64,000 bases of DNA from Burkholderia metallica (GTDB taxonomy: Bacteria; Pseudomonadota; Gammaproteobacteria; Burkholderiales; Burkholderiaceae). The position numbers were made by a program, and so were the translations under genes. The notes beneath the pieces were generated by a model, which saw only the letters and a program-made list of their open reading frames with translations, was not told where the DNA came from and did not search any database. Positions within the stretch are counted from its first letter, which is position 1, and every line of letters begins with the position of its first letter. The stretch is from NCBI RefSeq assembly GCF_902832845.1, contig NZ_CADFDB010000009.1, forward strand, positions 124,001 to 188,000, in the 5' to 3' direction. This document shows positions 18,577-28,666 of this stretch, in pieces.

Positions 18577-20406
18577 TCAAAACCAAGCGTCGCACATGTC
18601 GAGCGTCGTCGTGTCGACGCTCGCCAGCAGATCGAGCTGCGCATCCACCTTCGGCAGCTCCCAACGAAAGAAGTAACGCGCGGCGGCACGCTTGCCGTCG
18701 TGGAAATCGCCGTCGTGCCCGTGCGCGGCCAGCGTCACGTCGAGCCACAGCCACGCGACGACGAGATGGCCGAACGCCTCCAGATAGACGCTCGCGTTCG
18801 CAAGCCGCACCTGTGGATCGCCGAGCGCGGCCAGCGCGCGCGTGACGTCGACGAGCCGCGCCCAGCGCCGCGCCAGCGCATCGGCGTGGGTGCACAGGTC
18901 GCCGCCGGCCGGGCGCGCGCGCTCGAGCGTCGCGGCGATGCGCGCATCGAGCGTGCGCAGCAGCGCGCCGTCGTCCTGCGCGACCTTGCGGCCCAGCAGG
19001 TCGAGCGCCTGGATGCCGTGCGTGCCTTCGTGGATCGGGTTCAGACGATTGTCGCGATAGAGCCGCTCGACCGGATAGTCGCGCGTGTAGCCGTAGCCGC
19101 CGTGCACCTGGATCGCGAGATCGTTGGCCGCGACGCACCACTGCGACGGCCAGCTTTTCGCGATCGGCGTCAGGATGTCGAGCAGCTGCGCGGCCTCGGC
19201 GCGCGCGTCGGCGTCGACGTGCGCGCGCGCTTCGTCGACGAGCCGCGCGCAGTACAGGATCAGCGCGAGCCCGCCCTCGACGTACGCCTTCTGCGCGAGC
19301 AGCATGCGCCGCACGTCCGGATGCGCGACGATCGGCGCCTGCGGCGCGGCCGCGTCCTTGCCTGCCGGCCCGAGCGGACGCCCCTGCGGCCGGTTGCGCG
19401 CATAGTCGAGCGCGTGCAGGTAGCCGGTATAGCCGAGCGCCACCGCGCCCGCGCCGACACCGATGCGCGCCTCGTTCATCATGTGGAACATGTAAGCGAG
19501 CCCGTGATTCGGCTCGCCGACCAGATAGCCGATCGCGCCGGCCCGCCCTTCCGGGCGGTGACGCGTGCCTTCGCCGAAGTTCAGCAGGCAGTTGGTCGTG
19601 CCGCGATTGCCCATCTTGTGGTTCAGCCCGGCGAGCGCGACGTCGTTGCGTTCGCCGCGCGCGGCGCCGTCGGCGGCCGGCAGGTACTTGGGCACGACGA
19701 ACAGCGAGATGCCGCGCGTGCCGGGCAGCAGCCGGCCGTGTTCGTCGGGAATCTTCGCGAGCACGAGATGGACGATGTTCTCCGCCAGCTCGTGCTCGCC
19801 GCCGGAAATCCACATCTTGTTGCCGGTGAGCCGGTAGCGCGGGCCGAGCGGCGATGCGCATTCGAAGTCCGCGCGCGTGACGATGTCGGACAGCGACGAG
19901 CCGGCCTGCGGCTCGGACAGGCACATCGTGCCGAAGAAGCGCCCTTCCAGCTCGGGACGCGCGAACGCGTCGATCTGCGCGGGGCTGCCGTGCGCGATCA
20001 GCAGGTTCGCGTTCGCGACGGTCAGGAACGGGTACGCGGCGGTCGCGATGTTCGCGGCCTGGAAGAACAGGAACGATGCGGCCTCGACGAGCTTCGGCAG
20101 TTGCATCCCGCCGAGCGCTTCGTCCTGGCCCGCCGCGATCAGGCCGGCGTCCGCGAACGCGCGCACGGCCGGCGCGACTTCGGGAATCAGCGTCACGCGC
20201 TCGCCGTCGAAGTGAGGCTCCTCGCGATCGCCGCGCGCCGCATGCGGCGCGAACAGCTCGGCCGCGATCCGCTCGCTGGTGTCGAGCACCGCGTCGAACG
20301 TCTCGCGGCTGTGCTCCGCATAGCGCGGCAGCGCGGCGAGCGCACCGGCGTCGAGCCAGTCGTACAGCAGGAACGCGAGATCGCGTCGCGACATCAGCAG
20401 GCTCAT
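18577..20406 (-). CDS. Acyl-CoA dehydrogenase, large DmdC-like type
   Basis: A 609-residue flavoenzyme of the class with an extra C-terminal domain (3-methylmercaptopropionyl-CoA dehydrogenase-like). Helical N domain; FAD/substrate loop MCLSEPQAGSSLSDI; beta domain YRLTGNKMWISGGEHE; then NHKMGNRGTTNC and the C-terminal four-helix domain with HGGYGYTRDYPVERLYRD and the catalytic-base region PIHEGTHGIQALDLLGRK. The extra C-terminal ~120 residues end in DMCDAWF. It oxidises an acyl-CoA to the enoyl-CoA, passing electrons to ETF. GGAGGG precedes the ATG, which overlaps the stop of a short upstream frame (ATGA). A TetR-like palindrome lies further upstream. Confidence 0.9.
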   Translation of the reverse strand: MSLLMSRRDLAFLLYDWLDAGALAALPRYAEHSRETFDAVLDTSERIAAELFAPHAARGDREEPHFDGERVTLIPEVAPAVRAFADAGLIAAGQDEALGGMQLPKLVEAASFLFFQAANIATAAYPFLTVANANLLIAHGSPAQIDAFARPELEGRFFGTMCLSEPQAGSSLSDIVTRADFECASPLGPRYRLTGNKMWISGGEHELAENIVHLVLAKIPDEHGRLLPGTRGISLFVVPKYLPAADGAARGERNDVALAGLNHKMGNRGTTNCLLNFGEGTRHRPEGRAGAIGYLVGEPNHGLAYMFHMMNEARIGVGAGAVALGYTGYLHALDYARNRPQGRPLGPAGKDAAAPQAPIVAHPDVRRMLLAQKAYVEGGLALILYCARLVDEARAHVDADARAEAAQLLDILTPIAKSWPSQWCVAANDLAIQVHGGYGYTRDYPVERLYRDNRLNPIHEGTHGIQALDLLGRKVAQDDGALLRTLDARIAATLERARPAGGDLCTHADALARRWARLVDVTRALAALGDPQVRLANASVYLEAFGHLVVAWLWLDVTLAAHGHDGDFHDGKRAAARYFFRWELPKVDAQLDLLASVDTTTLDMCDAWF

Positions 20407-20501
20407 CGTGAAGCCCTCCGTGTGGCCGGCGCGCACCGCGCAGGGTCGTTGCGCTGCGCGCGCCGGTCGATCCGCATGCGCTCGATCGATTCAGGCTTCA
20501 T
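20403..20501 (-). CDS. Possible 32-residue leader peptide ahead of acyl-CoA dehydrogenase
   Basis: ATG at 20501 is preceded by CAGGAGAC. The frame encodes an Arg-rich peptide (MKPESIERMRIDRRAQRND onward) whose TGA overlaps the dehydrogenase ATG as ATGA. The arrangement looks like translational coupling. The peptide has no recognised family and may exist only to deliver ribosomes. Confidence 0.35.
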   Translation of the reverse strand: MKPESIERMRIDRRAQRNDPARCAPATRRASR

Positions 20502-20725
20502 CACGTCTGTCTCCTGTCGGGTGCGCGCCGGCGCACCCGTTCGCTCCGGTTGCCGGAACCGGATGGTTGGGTCGGTGACTGCAAATGCTGGCGAGAAATT
20601 TAGCACGGTCGTTCTAAAACGACAATGGCGAATAACCCGGCGGTGGATCGGGACGATCGACGCCGGGCAGTGCCGGCGCGCATTACGCAAGAGCCGATGT
20701 GCGGCGCGCTCGCGTCACGCGCCGC
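20407..20725. other. Leader/promoter region of the acyl-CoA dehydrogenase gene
   Basis: This 319-bp gap between the dehydrogenase start and the end of the atypical response-regulator gene contains the short leader frame (20403-20501) and the palindrome at 20599-20618. No other feature is supported. Confidence 0.5.
20599..20618. promoter_or_regulatory. Palindromic operator upstream of acyl-CoA dehydrogenase
   Basis: TTTAGCACG-gt-CGTTCTAAA: the half-sites match at 8 of 9 positions. Its form is typical of TetR-family operators in front of fatty-acid degradation genes. The cognate regulator is not in this window. Confidence 0.55.
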
Positions 20726-21472
20726 TCACGCGGGCGGCGACGCGTCGTCTACGTTCGCCGGCGTATCGAGCGGAACGAACATGTAGCCCTTGCCGCGCAC
20801 GGTGCGGATGTAGCGATAGTCGCCGACCGCCCGCTCGATCAGGTTGCGCAGCCGGAAGATCAGCACGTCGAGCCCGCGCTCCGAACGCCCCGTCGCATCG
20901 AGCCCCAGCAGCGCGAGGATTTCCGCGCGCGACAGCACGCGCATCGGCCGCGAGATGAACAGTTCGAGCAGCGCGAATTCGCTCGCGCGCAACCCGAGGT
21001 CGGCGCCCGCGCGGGTCGCGCGCCGGGTCGTGAAATTCACGCTGATGTCGCCGAACGCATAGGGCGCGGGGAAACCCGGCTCGCGCGGCGGCAGCAACCA
21101 CGTCGGCGCATAACGGCGCATCGCGCTGCGCACCCGCGCGACCAGTTCCATCGGCTCGAACGGCTCCACCACGTAGTCGTCCGCGCCGATCTCGAGCGCG
21201 ACGACCTTGTCGACCACGTGCGCGCCGCGGCTGATCACGATCACCGGCATGTCGTGACCGGCGCGCCGCAGCGCGCCGAGCGCCATGTGGACCGCCGTGG
21301 CGGGCCGCTCGACCCGCAGCACGATCACGGTCGGCGGCGCCGCGCGCACGTGCGGCAACAGCATCGACACGTCGTCGAGCACCGACGTGTCGATCCGGCA
21401 GTCGCGCAGAAACGCGCGAATCATGTCGCGCGCGCGCGGATCGGACTCTACGACAAGAACCTGCATGGCCAT
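20726..21472 (-). CDS. OmpR-type regulator with degenerate (Asp-less) receiver
   Basis: A 248-residue protein with a receiver-like domain (1-120) and an OmpR winged helix (about 140-235: LSRAEILALLGLDATGRSERGLDVLIFRLRNLIER, IRTVRGKGYMF). The receiver keeps the fold pattern (VLVVESDPRARDM, MPVIVISRG, IGADDYVVEPFEP), but the phospho-acceptor position in VIVLRVERP is Arg53 instead of Asp, and the usual Lys of KP is Glu103. It therefore cannot be switched by normal phosphotransfer and probably works as an atypical receiver, by dimerisation or a ligand. No kinase lies beside it. It is the last gene of a same-strand group with the PqqC-like and GGDEF-EAL genes. Confidence 0.85.
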   Translation of the reverse strand: MAMQVLVVESDPRARDMIRAFLRDCRIDTSVLDDVSMLLPHVRAAPPTVIVLRVERPATAVHMALGALRRAGHDMPVIVISRGAHVVDKVVALEIGADDYVVEPFEPMELVARVRSAMRRYAPTWLLPPREPGFPAPYAFGDISVNFTTRRATRAGADLGLRASEFALLELFISRPMRVLSRAEILALLGLDATGRSERGLDVLIFRLRNLIERAVGDYRYIRTVRGKGYMFVPLDTPANVDDASPPA

Positions 21473-21587
21473 GAAAAATCATCCAGCACGGCGGCCCCGA
21501 CAGCGCATCGCGACGTCACGCCGTGCCGCCATCCGGCACAACGCCCGGGGCAGCCGGCCCGAACCCGCGATCGCACGAAGCCGCCGC

Positions 21588-22325
21588 CTACCCACGCATG
21601 CAGCAATCGAGACTCGTCATGAAATAGCTCAGGCTCTTGCGGATCGACGTCTCGACGTCCCGCACGTCGCGGGCTGCCGGCGACCGGCCGAGCAGCGTCG
21701 CGACGATGTCGAGCGCCTCCCACGGATGCCGGTCGTCGTAGTCGGCATGCAGCTTGAGCCAGCGCATCGCGCGATGCCGCACGGCCGGCTCGAACCGCGC
21801 TTCGTAGCGCGACGCGCACAGCAGCGCACTCCACTCGCCCGTCACGCCTTCTATCGCGTAATTGGTCGCGGCGATGCTCGGCGCGAGCGCGCCCGCGCTC
21901 GCGCTCGTCCAGCACCAGTGGCTCAGCGCGAATCCGTCCGGCGGCGCGTCGCCGCGCAGCATCGTGTCGATCGCCACGCCGGACGCCTCGGCCCAGTTCG
22001 CCCAGTGATCGACGTGATTCTGCTCGACGCGGATATTGCGGATCAGATAGCGCCGCGCCTTCTCGTCGCCGCGCGACCGGTACGCGGCGGTCTTCACCAG
22101 GTTCATCGCCATGTACTCGGGAAACTGGCTGACCACCGCCCAGCCGGTCACGAAGAACGCGCGCAACTGCGCTGCGCGCAAGGTCCCCGCGCTCATCGCC
22201 GCGAACACCGGATGCGCGAGGATGCGCGCCTTCAGCTCGTCGGTCGCGCCAACCACGTCGCGCAGCCAGCCCGGATAGCTGGCCAGGTCCATCAGGTCGC
22301 CGGTCAGTTCAAATGGAGCACTCAT
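21588..22325 (-). CDS. PqqC/TenA-like (haem-oxygenase fold) protein
   Basis: A 245-residue all-helical protein. Motifs FFVTGWAVVSQFPEYMAMNL, NIRVEQNHVDHWANWAEASG, SHWCWTSASAG and AATNYAIEGVTGEW fit the PqqC/TenA-like family, several of whose members bind iron with Glu/His residues. Many such proteins are labelled TenA-type regulators without evidence. It starts 19 bp after the stop of the GGDEF-EAL gene and is presumably co-transcribed. The reaction is unknown; an oxygen-dependent or metal-dependent role is inferred from the fold only. Confidence 0.72.
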   Translation of the reverse strand: MSAPFELTGDLMDLASYPGWLRDVVGATDELKARILAHPVFAAMSAGTLRAAQLRAFFVTGWAVVSQFPEYMAMNLVKTAAYRSRGDEKARRYLIRNIRVEQNHVDHWANWAEASGVAIDTMLRGDAPPDGFALSHWCWTSASAGALAPSIAATNYAIEGVTGEWSALLCASRYEARFEPAVRHRAMRWLKLHADYDDRHPWEALDIVATLLGRSPAARDVRDVETSIRKSLSYFMTSLDCCMRG

Positions 22326-22344
22326 GCGTTCGTTCCTCGCTGGT

Positions 22345-24744
22345 TCAATGAAAGCCCCCTTCCTGCCAGGGCGCGGGGCGGCCGAAGTAATAGCCCTGGC
22401 AATAGTCGACGCCCATCGCGCGAAGCGTGTCGGCCGTCGTCGTGTCCTCGACGTGCTCGGCGACGGTGCGGTACTTCATCACGTGCGCGATGTCGTTGAT
22501 CGCGTACGTGATGCCGCGCTTGATGCTGTCGGACGTCATGTCCGACACGAGGCTGCCGTCGATCTTCAGATAGTCGATCGGCAACTGGCGCAGGTACGAG
22601 AACGACGACATGCCCGCGCCGAAATCGTCGAGCGCGAACCGGCAGCCGAGATCGCGCAATTCGCACATGAAGCGCGACGCGACCTCCAGGTTGCGCACCG
22701 CGCTGGTCTCGGTGATCTCGAAGCAGAGCAGCGACGGATCGAGCCCCGACGCCGACAGCTCGGCAATCACGAACTCGACGAAGCGCTCGTCGGTGATCGA
22801 CATCGCCGACAGGTTCACGTTGTATTCGACGTAGCGGCGCTGCTCCAGCCGCGCGAGACGCCGGATCACGGTGCGCACGACCCAGCGGTCGATCATCGTC
22901 ATGTGGCCGTATCGCTCGGCGGCCGGCAGGAACACCGGCGAGATCAGCTTGCCGTCGGCGTCCGGGATGCGCAGCAGGATCTCCGCGCGCTCGCGCGCGT
23001 CGTGTCCCGCCTGGATCGGCACGATTCGTTGCGCATACAACTTGAACGAATTCGTTTCGAGCGCCGTCTTCACGCGGCGGCTCCATTGCATGTGATATGC
23101 TTGGCGGCTCGAATTCATGTCGCGCGAATCGGCGACGTGCACGCGATTGCGGCCGCGGTCCTTCGCGACGTAGCACGCGATGTCGGCCATCTGCATCGCC
23201 GTCTCGACGTTATCGGGCCGGCACGCGAGATCCAGCACGCCGATGCTCACGCTGATCTTGAACGGCTCGCCTTGCCACAGGAACGTGAAGTCCTCCAGGC
23301 CCGCGCGGATGCGCTCGGCCTTGCCGCCGTCCGGCGCACCGGTGCGCGCGGGCGGCAGCAGGATGCCGAATTCGTCGCCGCCAAGCCGGCCGACCAGGTC
23401 GGCATCGTCGAGACAGCTCCGGAACACCGTCGCCGCATCGCGCAGCAGCGCGTCGCCGGCCGCGTGACCGCAGACGTCGTTGACTTCCTTGAAGCCGTCC
23501 AGATCGAGCACCATCAGCATCCCGCCCGCACGCTCGGCCAGAGCGTCGCCCAGGCGCCGCTCGAAATCGGTCCGGTTGATCAGTCCGGTCAGCGCGTCGT
23601 GCGACGCCTGCCATGTCAGCCTCTCGATCAACTGGTATTCGCGCGTCATGTCGCGCAGGATCAGCACGTAGCCGACGCAGCGGCCCGCCGCGTTGTCCAT
23701 CTTCGACAGCGACGCGCGCACGGACACCGCGGAGCCGCATACGCGGAGCAGGTCCAGATCGCGCGTGAACGTGTGGTCGCCGCAGTTGCTGAGCGACGCG
23801 AGCAGCTTGATCGACATGCCCGTCGACGTATCGATCAGGTCGAGCACGTCGTTGATCGGCTTGCCGACGCACTGATCCGACGACGCGCCGAGCAACTGCT
23901 CGGCTGCCGGGTTGACCGTCTCGATGCTGCGCGTGAGGCCGATCGTGACGATCGCGTCGGCCACCGAGCGCAGCGCGGCCTCGGCGAACGCCTGGCTGCG
24001 GTCGAGTTCGGTCTGCATCGACAGTTGCTGCCGTTGCGCGCGGCTCGCCCAGCGTATCGACAGCAGGATGATCAGCAGCGACGCGGCGAGGTACGACAGG
24101 AACAGTTGGATCACGGCCGAGCGGAATTCGGCGCTCAGTTCGTCGGAAAAACGCTTCGGCAGCGGCTCGATGCGCGAATTGATACTCCAGATCTCGCGGT
24201 TCAGGCGACTCGTGCGGCGCAGGTCGCCCGCATGCACGGACTCGCGCAGCGCGTCGGCCACCGCGCGCAGGCCGGCCAGTTGGCGGTCCGCGCTCTCCCA
24301 GTATTGCAGCGCGGCGTTCAGGCCCGCGAAGCTGCTCAGGACCGGATAGAACCACACCACCGCCGCCGCATCGACGGGATTGATGCCGGCCTCGATCATC
24401 GCCCGGCGCGCGGCGCCGCGATCCGCCGGCACGCCGGTCATCGCACGGCGCGCAACGCCGAGGAACGCGAGGGTCCGGTCGACCGCCAGGTAGTCGTCGA
24501 ACAGCGTTTCATCGCCGGTCTGCCCGTAGCGGGTCAGCAGGATGATCTCGTCCTTCTGCGCCTTCGACCAGCTGCTTTCGCCGCCGACGTACACGCGCAG
24601 CGACATGATCACGATCAGGCTGACGGCGACGAAACCGGCCAGCGCGCCGATCACGACCACGATCGGCAGGATGCCGAGCGCCGGACTCCACGGCCACACG
24701 TGAAACGAGCTGCGCTGACGCTGGAGGTTCGATTGGTTGTCCAT
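22345..24744 (-). CDS. Membrane GGDEF-EAL cyclic-di-GMP enzyme with PAS domain
   Basis: 799 residues: TM1 about 22-50, a periplasmic helical sensor, TM2 about 213-231, PAS about 258-370, GGDEF about 385-545, EAL about 560-799. The cyclase signature RLGGDEFGILL is intact, but the inhibitory RxxD site reads DDAD, so product inhibition is probably absent. The phosphodiesterase domain keeps AEILLRI (E of EAL), NVNLSAMS, FEITETSA, DDFGAGMSSFSYLR, LKIDGSLV, the Glu in AEHVED and QGYYFGRP, so it should be active. The net effect on c-di-GMP cannot be predicted. It precedes the PqqC-like gene by 19 bp. Confidence 0.92.
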   Translation of the reverse strand: MDNQSNLQRQRSSFHVWPWSPALGILPIVVVIGALAGFVAVSLIVIMSLRVYVGGESSWSKAQKDEIILLTRYGQTGDETLFDDYLAVDRTLAFLGVARRAMTGVPADRGAARRAMIEAGINPVDAAAVVWFYPVLSSFAGLNAALQYWESADRQLAGLRAVADALRESVHAGDLRRTSRLNREIWSINSRIEPLPKRFSDELSAEFRSAVIQLFLSYLAASLLIILLSIRWASRAQRQQLSMQTELDRSQAFAEAALRSVADAIVTIGLTRSIETVNPAAEQLLGASSDQCVGKPINDVLDLIDTSTGMSIKLLASLSNCGDHTFTRDLDLLRVCGSAVSVRASLSKMDNAAGRCVGYVLILRDMTREYQLIERLTWQASHDALTGLINRTDFERRLGDALAERAGGMLMVLDLDGFKEVNDVCGHAAGDALLRDAATVFRSCLDDADLVGRLGGDEFGILLPPARTGAPDGGKAERIRAGLEDFTFLWQGEPFKISVSIGVLDLACRPDNVETAMQMADIACYVAKDRGRNRVHVADSRDMNSSRQAYHMQWSRRVKTALETNSFKLYAQRIVPIQAGHDARERAEILLRIPDADGKLISPVFLPAAERYGHMTMIDRWVVRTVIRRLARLEQRRYVEYNVNLSAMSITDERFVEFVIAELSASGLDPSLLCFEITETSAVRNLEVASRFMCELRDLGCRFALDDFGAGMSSFSYLRQLPIDYLKIDGSLVSDMTSDSIKRGITYAINDIAHVMKYRTVAEHVEDTTTADTLRAMGVDYCQGYYFGRPAPWQEGGFH

Positions 24745-24910
24745 ACTGAATTTCTGATTATTCTCGACGCCGCCGGCCCGGCGTCTGCCGGCGTTCCGGC
24801 ATGGATGTCTCTCCCCCTTCCCGCCTTCGGCTTGCGCGCGGCACGCCGGGCGGCCATGACAGGAATCCGGCGCGGCCGCGAACGCGACAGCCGTTGTGCC
24901 GCACGGGCAG

Positions 24911-25687
24911 CTAGGGCGTCCTGATGCTCCGCGACGATGCGGCGGCGCCGTCGGTCGCGGGATCGATCGCGAGAATGCGGCGCGTCTCGTCCCGGATGAT
25001 CCGGTGGCAATCGCACCCCTGCCGCTCGAGATTCGCGAGGTCGGTCAGCACGATCGCGCCGCGGTGCTGATCGATCACGCCCAGTTCCTGAAGCTGCCGC
25101 GTCGCTTCGGTGACGGTCTCGCGCCGCACGCCCAGCATCTGCCCGAGCATGCCGTGCGTGACCGGGATCTCGATGCTGCGCGAGCGCTCGTATGCGACCA
25201 GCAGCCATCGGCCGAGCTGCTGCCGCATCACGTGATGGCGGCCGCAGAACATCACCTGCGACGCCTGAGACAGAATCAGCTGCATGCGCATGAACACCTG
25301 CCGCCGCATCGCGGCCGATGCGTCGCACGCGCTGGCGAAACGGCGCGCGTACAGCCGGTACGCGAAGCCGCCGCGATAGACGACCACGCGCCGCTGCATC
25401 GCGCTGCCGACGACGTCGTCGCACACAACGCCCTCGCGGCCGATTTCCGTCACGCCGAGCGTCATCCTGCCGCCCGCGGTGTACTGCAGCGAAATGCCCG
25501 CCGTCACCGGAAAATAGACGGCCTCCAGATTCCGGCCGGCATCGCACAGCACCTGACCGGTCTTGAGATTCGCCAGCTGCAAATGCGGCGCCAATTCCGA
25601 GCGGATTATTCCATCCAGCGCTGACAGGAAATGATTGGCACCCAGTGCATGCGGCAGCTCGATGACATTGTTTTCCTGGTGTGTCAC
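24911..25687 (-). CDS. Crp/Fnr-family transcription regulator
   Basis: A 258-residue regulator, start GTG at 25687 with GAGG seven bases upstream; no earlier Met is in frame. Residues 20-150 form the cNMP-type beta roll (LKTGQVLCDAGRNLEAVYFPVTAGISLQY). The C-terminal HTH_Crp reads THGMLGQMLGVRRETVTEATRQLQELG. The Cys set of FNR is absent, and the Arg/Ser signature for cAMP binding is not obvious, so the ligand is unknown. It lies between the c-di-GMP gene and the 3' end of the 25-kb biosynthetic run. Confidence 0.85.
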   Translation of the reverse strand: MTHQENNVIELPHALGANHFLSALDGIIRSELAPHLQLANLKTGQVLCDAGRNLEAVYFPVTAGISLQYTAGGRMTLGVTEIGREGVVCDDVVGSAMQRRVVVYRGGFAYRLYARRFASACDASAAMRRQVFMRMQLILSQASQVMFCGRHHVMRQQLGRWLLVAYERSRSIEIPVTHGMLGQMLGVRRETVTEATRQLQELGVIDQHRGAIVLTDLANLERQGCDCHRIIRDETRRILAIDPATDGAAASSRSIRTP

Positions 25688-26099
25688 GACGCACCTCGTA
25701 CGTTATATCCCTGCCCCTTGGCCACCAAAAACTTCGGACTACGTTGAAATGAACCGGCTTTGCGGTTTTATGTCCGGTCGCATCGGGTAAAAAGGTATCA
25801 CGCAGCGCTGCCGTCAGCGCCATGCTGATTTGGTTACATGAAGTAATTTGACAGTTTCGCCTGCCGCCCGACGATTCCTGCGTTGCCAATCAAGTAGCAT
25901 CCATTTAAATAAAGGCTTTATAAAGTTGTTTCACCCATGGTTTATTGAAAATGATCGTCAATAGCCAATACACCGGAATGCAATTACCGTTTCAAATCAA
26001 AATCACGCCTGAATCGAAATAATGCGGGCTGGGTGACATACCCCACACTTCCCGAGCGTAAAACGTGGAATGGTCGGGTGGGCGCGCGGGCGCGACACG
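25688..26099. other. AT-rich intergenic region upstream of the Crp/Fnr gene
   Basis: These 412 bp between the foldase stop and the Crp/Fnr start are clearly AT-richer than the flanks, especially 25840-26020. They must hold the Crp/Fnr promoter and the 3' end of the long operon. I see no clear terminator and no coding frame. Confidence 0.5.
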
Positions 26100-27119
26100 C
26101 TATCTCGCGTGTGCTTGCGCGGCGGCGGCGGCGCCCGTGTCGAGCGACGCGGCGCGCAACGCGTCGGCCGGGTCCGGGAAGTCGCGCTGCCGCAATTGCG
26201 CGAGCTGCGCATCGCGCGCGTCGGGCGCGAGCTGCTGCGCGTCGAGCCGCTCGCGTTCGGCCGTGTAGTCGCGATAGCGCGCCTGCCATGCATCGTCGTC
26301 CTGCCGCAGTTGCACGACGCGCGCGGCGACGTCGGCGCCGAGCTGCGCACGCAGTACGTCGGGTTCCGCGCGCTGCGCGTCGAGCCGGGCCACCGTCGCG
26401 ACCGTCTCCCGCTGCCGCGCCAGTTGCTCGCGTGCGTCGCGCAGGCCCGGCGGCAACGACTGATCGAGCGCCGCGAGACGGTCGCGCTTCTGTGCGTCGC
26501 TCAGCGCCGGATCGCGCGCGATCCGGATCCGGTCGAGATCGTCGCGTTGCTGCCGCCATTCGGTACCGAAGAACGGTGTGCTCCAGTCGCCGAGCCAGCG
26601 GCTCGCGAGCATCGCGCGCCGCTCGAGTTCGCCCGCGATCTCGTCCGGATCGAGATTCGCGCCGGTCTGCGCCGCACCCGGCTGCGCGTCGAAAGCGGCA
26701 ACGCACGCGCGATAGCGCGGCCAGACGTCGAGCGCTTCGCGCCGTGCGGCCGCGCCGATCGGCTGCGCGGCGACCTCGCGCGCGACCAGCTCGTCGAGCG
26801 CGGCCGGCGTCAGGTCGTGCTGCGCAAGCAGGAAGTAATCGAAGAAGTCCCGCACCGCATGCACTTTCGCGAGATGGCCGTCCGGCCCGACCGGCAGGCG
26901 CGGCGCACGCGAACCCGCCAGCGACGCCGGCAGCGCGACCTCGGACGCGGCCCGCGCGGGCTGCGGCATCGCGGCGTCGGGCGCCACTGCCGACGGCGGC
27001 AGCGCCACGGCGCGCGGCGGCACGGCTGGCGTACCGAAAGCATGCCACACCGCTGCCGCCGCGATCATGCCCGCGCCGCCGTAGAGCGCCGCGCGAGCCA
27101 GCATCGTCCGGACCGTCAT
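26100..27119 (-). CDS. lifO: Lipase-specific foldase (lipase chaperone)
   Basis: A 339-residue steric chaperone. An N-terminal membrane anchor (MLARAALYGGAGMIAAAAVW) is followed by a Pro/Ala-rich spacer (about 30-65) and the helical foldase domain. The family motif RxxFDY appears as VRDFFDYFLLAQHDLT. RIRIARDPALSDAQKRDRLAAL and the Arg/Gln/Glu-rich long helix follow. Lif proteins sit in the inner membrane and fold the lipase in the periplasm before type II secretion. It begins 3 bp behind the lipase stop, the standard Burkholderia/Pseudomonas arrangement. It is the last gene of the long run. Confidence 0.9.
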   Translation of the reverse strand: MTVRTMLARAALYGGAGMIAAAAVWHAFGTPAVPPRAVALPPSAVAPDAAMPQPARAASEVALPASLAGSRAPRLPVGPDGHLAKVHAVRDFFDYFLLAQHDLTPAALDELVAREVAAQPIGAAARREALDVWPRYRACVAAFDAQPGAAQTGANLDPDEIAGELERRAMLASRWLGDWSTPFFGTEWRQQRDDLDRIRIARDPALSDAQKRDRLAALDQSLPPGLRDAREQLARQRETVATVARLDAQRAEPDVLRAQLGADVAARVVQLRQDDDAWQARYRDYTAERERLDAQQLAPDARDAQLAQLRQRDFPDPADALRAASLDTGAAAAAQAHAR

Positions 27120-27122
27120 CGC

Positions 27123-28650
<1,528 letters not shown>

Positions 28651-28666
28651 TCGAACTCTCCTTGCG

